From NCBI GenBank assembly GCA_903825645.1, contig CAIKBL010000042.1:1-64000 (forward strand): 64,000 nucleotides of DNA, in the 5' to 3' direction. Position numbers and translations under genes: made by a program. The notes beneath the pieces are model-generated. The model did not search any database. It saw nothing but the letters and a program-made list of their open reading frames with translations, and was not told the DNA's origin. The stretch's first letter is position 1. Each line of letters opens with the position of its first letter. Positions 26,488 through 36,694 of this stretch are shown piece after piece. This stretch comes from an uncultured Pseudomonadota bacterium (GTDB lineage: Bacteria > Pseudomonadota > Gammaproteobacteria > Ga0077536).

Positions 26488-27126
26488 ATGAAAATCTATA
26501 ACTGGCAATTCGCACCGAACTGCCGCCGCGTACGGATGTTCATGCTCGAAAAACAACTTGACCTGCCCGCCTTAGAAGAAGTGATCGGTGACGGTTTTCG
26601 ACTCCGACCGGCCTATGTGGACAAATGGCCTCACGCGATGGTACCCATGCTTGAAACCGACGAGGGCGTCCGGATTGGCGAGGCGATGGCCATCTGCCGC
26701 TATCTCGAAGATGTTTATCCCGAACCGCCCTTGATGGGCGCCACGGCCGTCGAGAAGGGACTCGTCGAGATGTGGGAACGACGCGCTTACGACGAAGGCC
26801 TCATTGGCTGCGCGGAGGTGTTTCGCAATACCCATCCTGCCTTTGTTGATCGGGGCTTGCCGGGCAGTCTGGAACCTGTACCCCAAATTCCGGACCTCGT
26901 CGCGCGTGGCCATGGCCGCGTACGTCGTTTTTTCCAAAAATTCGAACAGCAGTTGGCGCATAGCCACTTTGTCGCGGGAGACCGATTCTCGGTCGCGGAC
27001 ATCACCACGCTGTGTGTGAGCGATTTTGCAAAATTCAACCAGATCGACATTCCGACCGACTGCCCTGCTTTCGCACGGTGGTACGCCGAAGTCACCATCA
27101 GACCCAGCGCACAGGCTAGTCGATGA
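26488..27126 (+). CDS. Glutathione S-transferase family protein
   Basis: A 212-residue protein with an N-terminal thioredoxin-fold part (residues 1-80; APNCRRVRMFMLEK, then PMLETDEGVRIGEAMAICRYLE, the cis-Pro and Glu/Ser glutathione-binding segment) and an all-helical C-terminal part with HFVAGDRFSVADITTL. It conjugates or reduces electrophiles with glutathione, or acts as an isomerase. GGGGAG precedes the ATG by six bases. It lies 55 bases after opgH and 68 before the beta-propeller gene, so it may be transcribed with either. Confidence 0.86.
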   Translation: MKIYNWQFAPNCRRVRMFMLEKQLDLPALEEVIGDGFRLRPAYVDKWPHAMVPMLETDEGVRIGEAMAICRYLEDVYPEPPLMGATAVEKGLVEMWERRAYDEGLIGCAEVFRNTHPAFVDRGLPGSLEPVPQIPDLVARGHGRVRRFFQKFEQQLAHSHFVAGDRFSVADITTLCVSDFAKFNQIDIPTDCPAFARWYAEVTIRPSAQASR

Positions 27127-27194
27127 GCCGCTGACAGGACTACCCGCCGGCGAGGACTGTGTTCCCCGCGTATAACTGAGATAGAGGAGCCGCC

Positions 27195-28799
27195 ATGACC
27201 CGCGCACATTACGCAACCGATCCCCGCGAGACACCACGCGCCGCGCCGGGTTGGACACTCAGTACCGTTATCGCACCCAGTACGCTGTTTGGGGCCAACG
27301 GCATGAAAGTTGGCACGGATGGCGCGCTCTATGTGGCACAGGCCTTCGGCAGTCAGATCAGCGCGCTGAATACCGAATCCGGTGTCGCACATACCGTCGT
27401 GCCTGTCGGGAGTGCGGTCGTAGCGCCGGATGATCTCGCGTTTGACAGCCATGGGGTGATGTACATCACCGAAGTGATGAGCGAACGGGTCAGCGCCCGC
27501 ATGCCGGATGGCACGCTGCGCGTCATCGCCGAAGGCGTGCCGGTGGCAAACGGCATTACCACCCACGGTGATCGCATTTTCATGGACGAGTTCAGAATGG
27601 ATGGCCGCGTCCTCGAGTTGTACCCCGACGGACGTGCCCCGAGAGTCATCGCCGAACACCTGACCCTGCCCAACGCACTGGCCATGGGACCCGACGATGC
27701 CCTCTACTTCCCGCAAGTGGCGCTGGGTGAAATCTGGCGGGTAGCCGTCAGCGGCGGACCCGCAGAGCGCGTGATCGCAGGGCTCGCCTTGCCGACCGCC
27801 GTAAAATTCAGTCCGCGGGGCGAGCTGTACACCACCGAAGCAGGATCGGGGGATCTCACCCGCATTGACCTCACCAGCCGGACCCGTCAGGTGATTGCAA
27901 AGCTCAGACCCGGCATCGATAATTTTGCCTTCGCGCCGGACGGCAGGCTTTTTGTCTCCCACTTCATCGACGGCGGCGTCGCTGAAATCGACGCGCAAGG
28001 GCAGGCCCGCTCGCTCGTGGCCGCGGGGCTCGTCGGCCCGTTCGGCATTGCGGCCGGGGCGGATGGCATGCTGTACATCGCCGATGGCATGAGCCTGGCT
28101 ATCATGCATCCAGATGGGACACAGGCGGCCCGCCCGGCATTACTGGTCAATCATGATTTCCCGGGCTTCGTGCGCGGCGTCGCCACCGCCCGTGCAGGTC
28201 GATGCTTCCTCTCCACCAGCGCCGGTACGGTAGCCGAATACGAGGCGGGACGGGAAACAATCGTTTGGGCGACCGGACTCGATCAGCCCACCGGATTAGC
28301 CATCGCCCCGGACGGGGCATTAGTGGTATGCGAAACGGGTACGGGGCGTGTGCTGCGAATCGATCCCAAGGACGGTACGACTGTGCTGGCGGCGGGGCTT
28401 TCCGGCCCAGTCGGCATCGCCGTGCGGAAAGATGGCACCTGTTTCGTTTCGGAGGCCGCCGCCGGGCGCGTGGCGCATGTGGCGAATGGACAGGCCACCG
28501 CGGTGGTACGCGGACTCAGCGAACCACACGGCTTAGCCCTACTCGGCGATGATCTCTTCATCCTCGACCGGGCTGCCAAAACACTGTCGTGTTATATCGG
28601 CAAAACTGGCATGCATACGATCATCGCAGAGCACCTGCCCGTGGGCGCCGCCGCCGGCATCGTCCCTAAGACGTTGCCCGGGATCACCGATGTGATGCCT
28701 GGGCCACTCCTTCCCTTTGCCGGTTTGACCGTCGCGGGGAGTCGGATCTTGGTGAGTGCCGACGGGGCGGGCGCGATTCTCGCGATTACCCGCGACTGA
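27195..28799 (+). CDS. Twelve-blade beta-propeller protein (SMP-30/Vgb-like)
   Basis: A 534-residue protein made almost entirely of repeats of about 40-43 residues, each of the form P-x-G-[IL]-A-x-x-x-D-G-x-L-Y-x-x-E-x-x-x-G-x-[IV]-x-x-[IV]. I count about 11-12 repeats, enough for two six-bladed propellers in tandem. The repeats resemble SMP-30/gluconolactonase and virginiamycin B lyase-type propellers. No signal peptide is visible, so the protein is probably cytoplasmic. It may be a lactonase or lyase-like enzyme, or a binding scaffold. A good ribosome binding site (AGAGGAG) precedes the ATG. It ends at a hairpin terminator shared with the cyclase gene. Confidence 0.75.
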   Translation: MTRAHYATDPRETPRAAPGWTLSTVIAPSTLFGANGMKVGTDGALYVAQAFGSQISALNTESGVAHTVVPVGSAVVAPDDLAFDSHGVMYITEVMSERVSARMPDGTLRVIAEGVPVANGITTHGDRIFMDEFRMDGRVLELYPDGRAPRVIAEHLTLPNALAMGPDDALYFPQVALGEIWRVAVSGGPAERVIAGLALPTAVKFSPRGELYTTEAGSGDLTRIDLTSRTRQVIAKLRPGIDNFAFAPDGRLFVSHFIDGGVAEIDAQGQARSLVAAGLVGPFGIAAGADGMLYIADGMSLAIMHPDGTQAARPALLVNHDFPGFVRGVATARAGRCFLSTSAGTVAEYEAGRETIVWATGLDQPTGLAIAPDGALVVCETGTGRVLRIDPKDGTTVLAAGLSGPVGIAVRKDGTCFVSEAAAGRVAHVANGQATAVVRGLSEPHGLALLGDDLFILDRAAKTLSCYIGKTGMHTIIAEHLPVGAAAGIVPKTLPGITDVMPGPLLPFAGLTVAGSRILVSADGAGAILAITRD

Positions 28800-28821
28800 T
28801 GCAGCGCAGCATCGACGAAAA

Positions 28822-28844
28822 CCCACGGTCTCGGCGACCGTGGG
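28822..28844. terminator. Bidirectional terminator between propeller and cyclase genes
   Basis: A perfect 9-bp stem (28822-28830 with 28836-28844, loop TCGGC) between converging genes. On the minus strand it is followed by TTTTCG, a short T-run. Confidence 0.65.
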
Positions 28845-28850
28845 ATCCCC

Positions 28851-29630
28851 TCAGTCGAACATCGCGACGGCGCGGGTCCAACCACCCGACGCGGCTTTGA
28901 TCTTGCAGGGGAAGCAGGCGACCGAAAAACCGAAGGGTGGCAAGGTCTCCAGATGCCGTAATTTCTCCATGTGGCAGTAAGGGGTATCAATCCCTGCGTA
29001 GTGACCTTCCCATACGATGCGGGGATCGCGCGTGGCCAGCCAGCGCTCGAGCGTCTTGGAGAACGGCGCATCCCAGCTCCAGCCGTCGATACCGGTGACC
29101 CGCACACCTTGCTCAATCAACCAGTGGGTAGCTTCGCGACCCACGCCACAACCCGAGTGGATATAGTCCGCTGTGCCATACATGTCACCGGCGCGGGTGT
29201 TCACGAGCACGATATCAAGCGGCTGGAGGCGGTAACCGATACGGCTCAGCTCTGCCTGCACGTCTGCCGCCGTCGCGACGTACCCGTCATCCAGGTGTCG
29301 AAAGTCCAGCTTCACGCCGGGCCGAAAATACCAATCCAACGGCATCTGGTCGATCGTCGGCATGGGATTGCCGCGCGCATCCCGTGAGTTGTAGTGATAG
29401 GGCGCGTCCATGTGCGTGCCATTGTGGGTGGTCAAGGTGACATACTCCAAGGCCCAAGCTTCGCCACCCGGCAGATCTTCCGGCTTCAGGCCTGGGAATA
29501 ATTCGCACATCAGCGCCGCATTTTCCTTACCCGTGGTATACCGAATAGATGGTCGCATGAACGGCGGATCGACGACCGTTTCATTATCAAGCGGCTGTGA
29601 GATATCGACGATTCGCGAAGGCATTTTCAT
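28851..29630 (-). CDS. Cyclase-family (kynurenine formamidase-like) metal-dependent hydrolase
   Basis: A 259-residue protein with the signature HNGTHMDAPYH at residues 69-79 (metal ligands His69, His73, Asp75; catalytic His79). This matches the HxGTHxDxPxH motif of the cyclase/KynB family. Later, DIVLVNTRAGDMYG and VRVTGIDGWSWDAPF complete the fold. The family hydrolyses N-formylkynurenine, isatin or related lactams and amides. No kynurenine pathway genes are near, so the substrate is open. GGAG lies seven bases before the ATG. The MFS carrier gene is 64 bases upstream in the same direction and may supply the substrate. Confidence 0.82.
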   Translation of the reverse strand: MKMPSRIVDISQPLDNETVVDPPFMRPSIRYTTGKENAALMCELFPGLKPEDLPGGEAWALEYVTLTTHNGTHMDAPYHYNSRDARGNPMPTIDQMPLDWYFRPGVKLDFRHLDDGYVATAADVQAELSRIGYRLQPLDIVLVNTRAGDMYGTADYIHSGCGVGREATHWLIEQGVRVTGIDGWSWDAPFSKTLERWLATRDPRIVWEGHYAGIDTPYCHMEKLRHLETLPPFGFSVACFPCKIKAASGGWTRAVAMFD

Positions 29631-29694
29631 TCAAAAACTCCGGTGATAGACGGTGTGCAAAATTTGCCCCCCACGGCCGGTCAAGACGACCCTG

Positions 29695-30942
29695 TCATGG
29701 TGTGAACGCGATCGCGTGCCGCTGTCGCCAGGCAAAAACCGCGGTCAACCCAAAGGCTAGCCCATTAAGACCTGCCGCGAGCATGAAGGTACTGCGGTAG
29801 CTACCGCTCGTATCGTACAACCAACCGGCCAGCGTCGGCCCGATGGCGGCGGGGGATCCCGCGAGGGCGAAGATCGTGCCCACCACGCTGGCCACATGGG
29901 CGCGTCCGAATAAGTCCCCGCAGAGCGGCGGTAGCAGCGCAACGCCGCCGCCATACGAGAGGCCAAAAATAACCGCGGCAAACCATAGCGACGCGATGCC
30001 GTGCGCCCAGGCAAACAACAGGAATCCCGCGACCTGCAGCGCAAACGTGGCCAGCAAGGTCGGAAACCGCCCGAGTGCGTCGGACACGATGCCGGAGGAC
30101 AGACGTCCGACCACGCCGCCAATGCCAATTCCGCTCAGGATAGACGCGCTGGCCAGCGGCGACAGCCCTAAGTCGTGGGCATAGGCCGGCGCGTGAACAA
30201 AGGGGATAAAGACCACGATCCAGGTCAAAAAATAAATGGCGTTGACGAACAGAAAGGATTCCGAGCGCCAGAGTTCGCGTACGGTATAGCCGCCATACAG
30301 CGCCGCATGCGACGGTGGCAGGCGATCCCCATCCGGCCACAGCCCCATCTCCTCAGGATCGCGCACCATGAACCGCGCAGCGAGCAGCATCAGTAGGGCG
30401 CTTACCACCGCCAACGCACTCAACGTTCCGCGCCAACCCCAACTGCCGATCAGTGCCGCGATGCCGGCGGGGACGATGAAATTGCCCAGACTTGCGCCCG
30501 AAGAGGCGATCGCTACAGCCGTGCCCCGACGTCGCGTGAACCAACGGGCCACCGTCGCATTACAGGGCACCCAGGCCACGCTCATGCCTAGGCCAGCGAC
30601 AAGACCGAGCGTTAGATTCAGTTGCCAAGGGTGTCGGACCCAGGCGCTCAGGCTCCAACCAAGGCCGAGCAGCAACGCACCGCAATAAATCACCCGCCGT
30701 GGACCAAAGCGATCTGTCGCATGACCCGTGACCGCCGAGAGCGCGCTATAGACAAAAACGTAAATCGAGTAAGGCAAGGCCGTTTCCGCGCGACTCCAAC
30801 CGAGATCGTGCGACATGCTAGCGACAAAAACGCCGTAGCTGAACTGCATGCCATAAGCCAGAAACAGCACGACAAAGGCGGCGCCGACGACGTACCAGCC
30901 ATGAAATAGTCTGCGCGGGGCCGCCTTCTGCGCCGACGTCAT
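29695..30942 (-). CDS. MFS transporter (monocarboxylate/oxalate-formate antiporter-like)
   Basis: A 415-residue, roughly 12-helix carrier. Features are HGWYVVGAAFVVLFLAYGMQ at the start, GHATDRFGPRRV (the loop 2-3 motif) near residue 75, and RWFTRRRGTAVAIASSGASLG near 150, typical of the oxalate/formate antiporter and monocarboxylate porter branch. The frame is open to 31059, but the family's usual start HGWYVV argues for the ATG at 30942. The ribosome binding site is weak. It probably imports an organic anion used by the cyclase-family hydrolase downstream. The ligand is not predictable. Confidence 0.82.
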   Translation of the reverse strand: MTSAQKAAPRRLFHGWYVVGAAFVVLFLAYGMQFSYGVFVASMSHDLGWSRAETALPYSIYVFVYSALSAVTGHATDRFGPRRVIYCGALLLGLGWSLSAWVRHPWQLNLTLGLVAGLGMSVAWVPCNATVARWFTRRRGTAVAIASSGASLGNFIVPAGIAALIGSWGWRGTLSALAVVSALLMLLAARFMVRDPEEMGLWPDGDRLPPSHAALYGGYTVRELWRSESFLFVNAIYFLTWIVVFIPFVHAPAYAHDLGLSPLASASILSGIGIGGVVGRLSSGIVSDALGRFPTLLATFALQVAGFLLFAWAHGIASLWFAAVIFGLSYGGGVALLPPLCGDLFGRAHVASVVGTIFALAGSPAAIGPTLAGWLYDTSGSYRSTFMLAAGLNGLAFGLTAVFAWRQRHAIAFTP

Positions 30943-31132
30943 GACAGACCACACAAAATCGCCCGGCGAACACGCGTGAAGAGTACGAACATGGAGCAGC
31001 AGGCTAAAGGGTTGGCGAGGCAAGCACCAGCCCCGTCTTTCACCATGGGATAGAAACACTTAGGGTAGACTGGCCACAATGCGCCCTTGCGCGCCTGTAA
31101 TATCCATCGCAACAAGGTCAGAGGGTTTTCCA

Positions 31133-32182
31133 GTGGACAAAGAAAAAACAAAGGACATGGCCGACCGTATTTTTCGCGATATGGCCGGTGCCATGGCGGT
31201 CGGGCTCGCCCATCTCGGGACCCAGACGGGGTTATTCCGGGTAATGGCCGATCAGGGCCCGATGACGCTCGACGCGGTCGTCCGTGGGAGTGGGCTAACC
31301 GCCCGCTACGTCGAAGAATGGCTCAAAGGGATGGTGGCGGCCCGTTATCTCGATTATGCACCGGCGACCGGCACTTTCTGTCTACCTGCGGAGCATGCCT
31401 ACCTGCTCGCCTCAGAAACCACCGACCACTACATGGGGGGACTTTTCGGCATGGTGCCTCCCTTGTTAACCGTGGCACCCCGGGTGTTGCAAGCGTTCCG
31501 CGACGGCGGCGGTGTGCCCTTCGCCGACTTCGCGCCGGAATGTCGTGAGGCGATCGATCTCATGAACCGGGGCAATTACGAACATCGTCTGGTGGACTAC
31601 TGGCTGGCGCAGTTGCCGGAAGTCGTGGCGCGGCTCACCGCAGGGGGGCGCGTCCTTGATGTGGGCTGTGGAACAGGCCAGGTTGTACAGGCGCTCGCGC
31701 GCGCCTTCCCCGCAAGTGACGTCATCGGTGTTGATCCCGATGCACGGTCCATCGCGGCAGCCACCGCCGCGATGGCGGCACTTACCCCGCCGCCACGCCT
31801 CATCCACGCGACCCTCGATGCTGTCCCGACAGATCTGCGTTGCGATCTTATTTTGTTGTGCGATGTGCTGCATGACTTGCCGACGCCACTACCCGTACTG
31901 CGGGACATTCGGCAGCGCCTCGCCCCGGGCGGAGTGCTTTTTATTATCGAACCCCGTGTGTCCGATCATCTGGAAGAAAACATCCACCCGATGGGCGCGA
32001 TGTTTTATGGCTTCAGCGTGTTCCATTGCATGACCCAGTCGATTGCCCATCAGGGCGCAGGACTCGGCGCGTGCATGGGACCGGCCCGTACCAAAGATTT
32101 GCTCGCAGAAGCGGGCTTCTCGCGCATTGACTCGGTGCCCATCAAAAGCGCTGTCAATCTTTTCTATGCAGCGCATCCGTGA
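31133..32182 (+). CDS. SAM-dependent methyltransferase with N-terminal helix-turn-helix domain
   Basis: A roughly 349-residue class I methyltransferase. An N-terminal winged-helix-like part (residues about 5-90, with [20 protein letters not shown]) resembles the dimerisation domain of O-methyltransferases and RIF-like enzymes. The catalytic domain has motif [12 protein letters not shown] near residue 178, then GVDPDARS and [11 protein letters not shown]. The substrate is unknown. The start is uncertain: GTG at 31133 gives a good N-terminus ([16 protein letters not shown]), and the frame is open to 31079. Its last 29 bases overlap the end of the opposing GIY-YIG gene. Confidence 0.8.
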   Translation: MDKEKTKDMADRIFRDMAGAMAVGLAHLGTQTGLFRVMADQGPMTLDAVVRGSGLTARYVEEWLKGMVAARYLDYAPATGTFCLPAEHAYLLASETTDHYMGGLFGMVPPLLTVAPRVLQAFRDGGGVPFADFAPECREAIDLMNRGNYEHRLVDYWLAQLPEVVARLTAGGRVLDVGCGTGQVVQALARAFPASDVIGVDPDARSIAAATAAMAALTPPPRLIHATLDAVPTDLRCDLILLCDVLHDLPTPLPVLRDIRQRLAPGGVLFIIEPRVSDHLEENIHPMGAMFYGFSVFHCMTQSIAHQGAGLGACMGPARTKDLLAEAGFSRIDSVPIKSAVNLFYAAHP

Positions 32183-32486
32183 GTGCCGCTACAGGGACCG
32201 GAGGCAGACCGAAAACAGTCCGCAGCGCGTCCCCCGCCAACTGACGCGCCAACAGAGCTTCTTTGGCCGCTTTGGGCAGTTTCTTGAGCGCGGCTTCGAC
32301 CCGCAAAGCATCGCCGCGGGAGCCGATCGCACCGGTATACACCAGAGTAATCGGGCCCTTCGCGCGCAGCGCCTTGGCACCCCGACCGTCCTGATGTTGG
32401 CGTACGCGTCGCGCCACATCGGTCGTGATGCCGGTGTATAGCGCGCCGCGCGCGGTGCGCACGAGATAGAGGTGCCATTGCGGCAT
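32154..32486 (-). CDS. GIY-YIG family protein, YhbQ/UPF0213-like
   Basis: A 110-residue single-domain GIY-YIG nuclease-fold protein. The core is [20 protein letters not shown], then [16 protein letters not shown], with the conserved Arg in VARRV and the Glu in [16 protein letters not shown]. The family member YhbQ is a small nucleic-acid-acting protein of uncertain role. The frame is open to 32525, with in-frame ATGs at 32525, 32507 and 32486; I prefer the last because the conserved sequence begins there. It converges on the methyltransferase gene with a 29-base overlap. Confidence 0.8.
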   Translation of the reverse strand: MPQWHLYLVRTARGALYTGITTDVARRVRQHQDGRGAKALRAKGPITLVYTGAIGSRGDALRVEAALKKLPKAAKEALLARQLAGDALRTVFGLPPVPVAALTDALHRKD

Positions 32487-32943
32487 CCCGTGCTCAGTGG
32501 GACCCATGTGCGCCACCGCTTTCATAGCGCCAGGTTATGTCGGTGGGTACGCGTGTGCATGGGGCCTGGGGGCCCTGAGAAGTCGCTAACCAGCCCATAT
32601 ATATGCTTTCACTCACGCAAAAATAGGAGACGCTGGCCATTGTAAGCAACGGGACTTCGCACCGGCACTTGATCTATGCGACGCACTCGTAAGAATGAAC
32701 GCCTCTACTACGCGGGGATGCCACCATGAGCCGTATAACGCCACGGGCGCCTGATCTTACCGACGCGACCCGCGCAACGCGCGCGTACAGCCCGGTGCAA
32801 CAGCCCGCGCTCAACGCTTTCGCCAAGTTCGACGCCGCGGAAACCCTGTCCGAGCTCCACGTCGTCATGCGGATGCTGAGTTTCCGCCTAACCGCGGCGA
32901 TAGCGCACGCACGCAGGTCCTCTTCCCTTGGGCGGGTGTGGCG
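32487..32943. other. Intergenic region before the glp genes
   Basis: About 450 bases with no secure gene. A 73-codon plus-strand frame at 32726-32947 has no recognisable similarity, lacks a good ribosome binding site and runs into the glpK start; I treat it as non-coding. An AT-rich patch (TATATAT near 32598) could be a -10 region. The glpK promoter is likely somewhere here. Confidence 0.4.
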
Positions 32944-34437
32944 ATGACCTACCTGCTTGCGCTCGATCAGGGCACCACCAGCACGCGGGCGTTTGTCTAC
33001 GATGCCGAGCTCAACCCCTTAGGGCACGCCCAGCAGCCCTTAGCGCAGCACTTCCCCGCGCCCGGCCGGGTTGAACACGATCCGCTCGAAATCTGGCAGG
33101 CGCAGCAGGCCGTCGCCATTGCAGCCATTGCCGATGCCGGTTTGACGGCGGCAGCCATCAGCGCCGTCGGCATCACCAATCAGCGGGAGACCATCGTGCT
33201 TTGGGAGCGCCGCACGGGACGCCCGTTGCACCGGGCGATTGTGTGGCAGGACCGACGAACCGCCCAGGCCTGTGCGCGTCTGCGGGCTCTGGGTAAGGAG
33301 GGAGAGATCCAGCAGCGCACCGGTTTACTGCTAGATCCTTATTTCAGCGCAAGCAAGATTGCTTGGTTGCTCGACCATTGCCCCGGCGCACGGGTGGCCG
33401 CCGAACGCGGTGAACTCGCCGTCGGCACCGTTGATAGTTGGCTGGCGTGGCAGCTGACGGGTGGCCGCCATCACCTCACGGATGCGAGCAACGCCTCGCG
33501 CACGATGCTGTACAACCTCGCCGAGGGCGACTGGGACGAGGCGCTCCTCGGTCTGTGGAATATCCCGCGCGCACTGCTGCCAACGATAGTCGACTCCAGC
33601 GGCGAATTGGCGGCGATCAGCGAAATTCCCGGCCTTCAAGCGCCGCTGGCGGGCCTCGCGGGGGATCAGCAAGCGGCGCTGTTTGGACAGGCATGTCTAC
33701 GCCCGGGCGAAGCAAAGTGCACCTATGGCACGGGCTGCTTCATCCTGCGGTACGCAGGGACCGAGATCCCCCGTTCGCAGGCCCGTTTGCTCACGACCGT
33801 CGCATGGTCTCACCGGGGCAAACGAGAATACGCGCTCGAAGGGAGTGTCTTCATGGGCGGCGCGCTGGTGCAATGGCTACGCGATGGACTCGGCCTCATC
33901 AACACGCCCGGTGAAATCGAAGCGCTTGCAGCCTCGGTGCCGGACAGTGGCGGTGTGGTCCTGGTGCCGGCATTCACGGGGCTCGGCGCACCGCACTGGG
34001 ATGCCGACGCGCGTGGATTACTGATCGGCCTCACCAGAGGGACCACCAAGGCGCATATTGCACGTGCCGCATTGGAAGCCATTGCCCTGCAGGTTAGCGA
34101 TGTGATATCCGCCATGAACCTCGATACGGGGACCACGCTGAGCACGTTGCGTGTCGATGGGGGTGCGTGTACGAATCAATTATTGATGCAGCTTCAGGCA
34201 GATTTGCTGCAGTGTCCCCTGCAGCAACCGCAGGACACGGAAACGACTGCCCGCGGCGCGGCCGCCCTCGCGGGTCTGGGGATCGGACTGTGGTCGGACC
34301 CTGACGCCTATGCTGCGGCGACCCGATCGACCGCACGGATCTTCAGACCCGACTCGATGTCGGACACGACGGCCCTGGAGATCCGTTGGCAGGCGGCCGT
34401 CGCCCGCGCCGGGCACTGGGAGACGGGCACGACATGA
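32944..34437 (+). CDS. glpK: Glycerol kinase
   Basis: A FGGY-family sugar kinase of 497 residues, the usual length for GlpK. Landmarks are [15 protein letters not shown] at the start (phosphate-binding loop), [17 protein letters not shown] and WQDRRTAQ (glycerol site), TYGTGCFIL near 265, [13 protein letters not shown] near 345 and the adenosine motif [13 protein letters not shown] near 405. It phosphorylates glycerol to sn-glycerol 3-phosphate, the substrate of GlpD encoded next. I chose the ATG at 32944; a GTG two codons earlier is possible. No glpF facilitator or glpR gene is seen alongside. The stop overlaps the glpD start. Confidence 0.93.
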   Translation: MTYLLALDQGTTSTRAFVYDAELNPLGHAQQPLAQHFPAPGRVEHDPLEIWQAQQAVAIAAIADAGLTAAAISAVGITNQRETIVLWERRTGRPLHRAIVWQDRRTAQACARLRALGKEGEIQQRTGLLLDPYFSASKIAWLLDHCPGARVAAERGELAVGTVDSWLAWQLTGGRHHLTDASNASRTMLYNLAEGDWDEALLGLWNIPRALLPTIVDSSGELAAISEIPGLQAPLAGLAGDQQAALFGQACLRPGEAKCTYGTGCFILRYAGTEIPRSQARLLTTVAWSHRGKREYALEGSVFMGGALVQWLRDGLGLINTPGEIEALAASVPDSGGVVLVPAFTGLGAPHWDADARGLLIGLTRGTTKAHIARAALEAIALQVSDVISAMNLDTGTTLSTLRVDGGACTNQLLMQLQADLLQCPLQQPQDTETTARGAAALAGLGIGLWSDPDAYAAATRSTARIFRPDSMSDTTALEIRWQAAVARAGHWETGTT

Positions 34438-35975
34438 GCCGACAGGCGGTCCTCGATCAGATCATCGCGCGCCGTCGCCCGTTTGATCTCATCGTTATCG
34501 GGGGTGGGGCGACGGGCGCAGGTATTGCGTGGGATGGGGCGGGTCGAGGTCTGTCGACGGTGCTCCTTGAAGGAACTGACTTCGGACAGGGCACCTCGAG
34601 CCGCAGCACGAAGCTGATCCATGGGGGGATCCGTTACCTTGCGCAGGGACAACTCGGTCTGGTCCGTGAGGCGCTCCGCGAGCGCCGGCTGCTGCTCGCC
34701 AATGCGCCCGAGCACGTCCGCCCGTTACGCTTTCTCATCCCGACCAGCAATTTTTGCGAGACCCTCAAGTACCGAGCTGGACTTGCGCTCTACGCCACGC
34801 TGGCCGGTGAGCGGCATCCCCTTGCAGATACCGGCGCCGAGCCAGCGGTCTGCGCGGCGGTTCGTCCCTGGTTACAGGCCGCGCCTCATCGTCTGCTGTC
34901 TTACCAAGATGCGCAGTTCGATGATGCACGTCTTTTATTCGCCGTGCTGGGTCGCGCCGTCACGCTAGGGGCGACGGTCCTGAACTACGCGCGCGTCGTC
35001 GCCCTCAACCAACAACAAGATGGTCACCTGGCCGGTGTCGCCTTTCAGGATCAGCTAAGTGGTCGGACTTACGAAATTGAGGGGACACTGATCATCAATG
35101 CGGCGGGGCCCGGTGTCGCGGCTGTCGCGGCGCTAGGCGGCGCACGACTTAATCCCCCCATCACCCTCAGTCGAGGTAGCCACGTGGTCGTGAAGCGAGC
35201 CTTCTGGCCGAGGCCAGAGGCCCTTCTGATGCCGCACACTCCGGATGGACGGATTATGTTCGCGATCCCCTGGCAGGACCACCTGCTGCTGGGTACGACC
35301 GATGTGCCAACCGTGTCGACGGCGGATCCGCGCGCGAGCGAGGAAGAGATCGCCCAGATCCTCGCGGTCGCTGGCCGTTACCTCGCACACCCCCCGCAAC
35401 TGACCGACGTACAAGCGTGTTTTGCTGGTGTCCGCCCCCTCGCCGGCGTGGCCGCGAGTCACACCGCGGGCCTGTCCCGCGAATATCAGTTGTCCGTCGA
35501 CGACTCCGGTTTAATCTCGAGTTACGGCGGAAAATGGACGACTTTCCGGCGCATGGCAGAACACGCGATCACGACAGCGCTTCGCGCGCACCGGCTGCAC
35601 GCTCGTCCGAGTCGAACGGCACACGATTATCTGCCGGCCCAAACCTCCCTGATTCCGCCGACACTGCGCCCCCCTGCACCTCTGCCGAGTACCCCGGAGG
35701 ACGACACCCCCTTGGTGCCCGGTTTCACCTATTCTGTGCGCGCCGCGCGTCTTGGGATCCAGGAAGAGATGGCCGTCAGCATCGAAGATTTGCTGGCCCG
35801 GCGTTCGCGCTGTCTGTTTCTCAATGCCGGGGCGGCGCGCGAGGCGGCGCCGGCCGTCGCCCGTCTGCTTAGCCGCGAACTCGGCCATGACGAGGCGTGG
35901 CAGACCGAAGCACTCAACACCTTTGAACAGGTTGCCGCCGCCTTTCAGCCGGCTAGCCAAGGAGTCCGTACATGA
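34434..35975 (+). CDS. glpD: Glycerol-3-phosphate dehydrogenase (FAD, aerobic type)
   Basis: A 513-residue flavoenzyme. The FAD-binding [19 protein letters not shown] sits near residue 20, followed by [16 protein letters not shown], a hallmark of GlpD. Later blocks include [21 protein letters not shown] and VRPLAGV. It oxidises glycerol 3-phosphate to dihydroxyacetone phosphate at the membrane and feeds electrons to quinone. The ATG at 34434 overlaps the glpK stop by 4 bases. The stop overlaps the next gene by 4 bases, so glpK, glpD and the DUF2461 gene form a tightly coupled unit. Confidence 0.92.
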   Translation: MSRQAVLDQIIARRRPFDLIVIGGGATGAGIAWDGAGRGLSTVLLEGTDFGQGTSSRSTKLIHGGIRYLAQGQLGLVREALRERRLLLANAPEHVRPLRFLIPTSNFCETLKYRAGLALYATLAGERHPLADTGAEPAVCAAVRPWLQAAPHRLLSYQDAQFDDARLLFAVLGRAVTLGATVLNYARVVALNQQQDGHLAGVAFQDQLSGRTYEIEGTLIINAAGPGVAAVAALGGARLNPPITLSRGSHVVVKRAFWPRPEALLMPHTPDGRIMFAIPWQDHLLLGTTDVPTVSTADPRASEEEIAQILAVAGRYLAHPPQLTDVQACFAGVRPLAGVAASHTAGLSREYQLSVDDSGLISSYGGKWTTFRRMAEHAITTALRAHRLHARPSRTAHDYLPAQTSLIPPTLRPPAPLPSTPEDDTPLVPGFTYSVRAARLGIQEEMAVSIEDLLARRSRCLFLNAGAAREAAPAVARLLSRELGHDEAWQTEALNTFEQVAAAFQPASQGVRT

Positions 35976-36694
35976 AAAAGAAGCTCGTCCTCAGCGGGAG
36001 CGCGCCCTTCAGGGGTTTTGCACCGGAGACCCTCGCTTTTTTGCACAAACTGGCCCAGAACAATACCCGCGAATGGTTTCATGCCCACAAGCCAGAATTC
36101 GAAGCCGTCGTGGTCACCCCCGCGCTCGATTTCATCGAAGCCATGGCAACCCCGTTGTCGCACATCTCGCCGCATTTTCTCTGCATCCCCAAACGGGTCG
36201 GCGGCTCCTTGTTCCGTATTTACCGCGATACCCGCTTCGCACATGACAAGCGCCCGTATAAAACCAACATCGGGATCCATTTTCGACATGACGCAGATTT
36301 TGACGTCCACGCGCCGGGCTATTACCTCCACATCGGCGTGGATGAATGTTTTCTGGCGTGCGGCATGTGGCAGCCAGAGCGTCCCGCACTCAACCGAATT
36401 CGGACCCAGATTGCCGAGCAACCCAAGCAGTGGGGCAGCGTGCGCCGCGCCATCCAGCGCGCGGGCGAACTGACGTTTCATGGGGCGTCGCTGAAACGAT
36501 TACCCCCCGACATCGCGATTCCGCCCAACCATCCCTGGCAGGAAGATCTAAAACGCAAGGATCTGATCTTGCTCCGGGAATTCGACGAAGGCGTGCTCTA
36601 TGATCCGCAGCTGCTCGACTTTGTCACTGCCACGTACGCCGCGGCCACGCCCTTCATGCGCTTCCTTTGCGCCACCCAGGGGGCGCGGTTCTGA
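35972..36694 (+). CDS. DUF2461 family protein (TIGR02453)
   Basis: A 240-residue protein matching the DUF2461 family: FAPETLAFLHKLAQNNTREW near residue 20, FHAHKPEFEAVV, SLFRIYRDTRFAHDKRPYKT near 85, GYYLHIGVDECFLACGMWQP near 115, and a C-terminal FVTATYAAATPFMRFL. Function is unknown in the family. It begins in an ATGA overlap with glpD, which is an unusual neighbour and suggests co-expression with glycerol use, at least by position. The basic start (MKKKLVLSG) has no signal peptide. Confidence 0.82.
   Translation: MKKKLVLSGSAPFRGFAPETLAFLHKLAQNNTREWFHAHKPEFEAVVVTPALDFIEAMATPLSHISPHFLCIPKRVGGSLFRIYRDTRFAHDKRPYKTNIGIHFRHDADFDVHAPGYYLHIGVDECFLACGMWQPERPALNRIRTQIAEQPKQWGSVRRAIQRAGELTFHGASLKRLPPDIAIPPNHPWQEDLKRKDLILLREFDEGVLYDPQLLDFVTATYAAATPFMRFLCATQGARF

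Noticed and set aside
26787-28109. Minus-strand frame of 440 codons across the GST and propeller genes
   Set aside because: Spans two real plus-strand genes and their gap; the composition (His, Arg and Gly rich) is that of a mirror frame in GC-rich DNA.
32726-32947. 73-codon frame just before glpK
   Set aside because: No similarity, weak start signal and overlap with glpK; kept only as a note in the intergenic entry.
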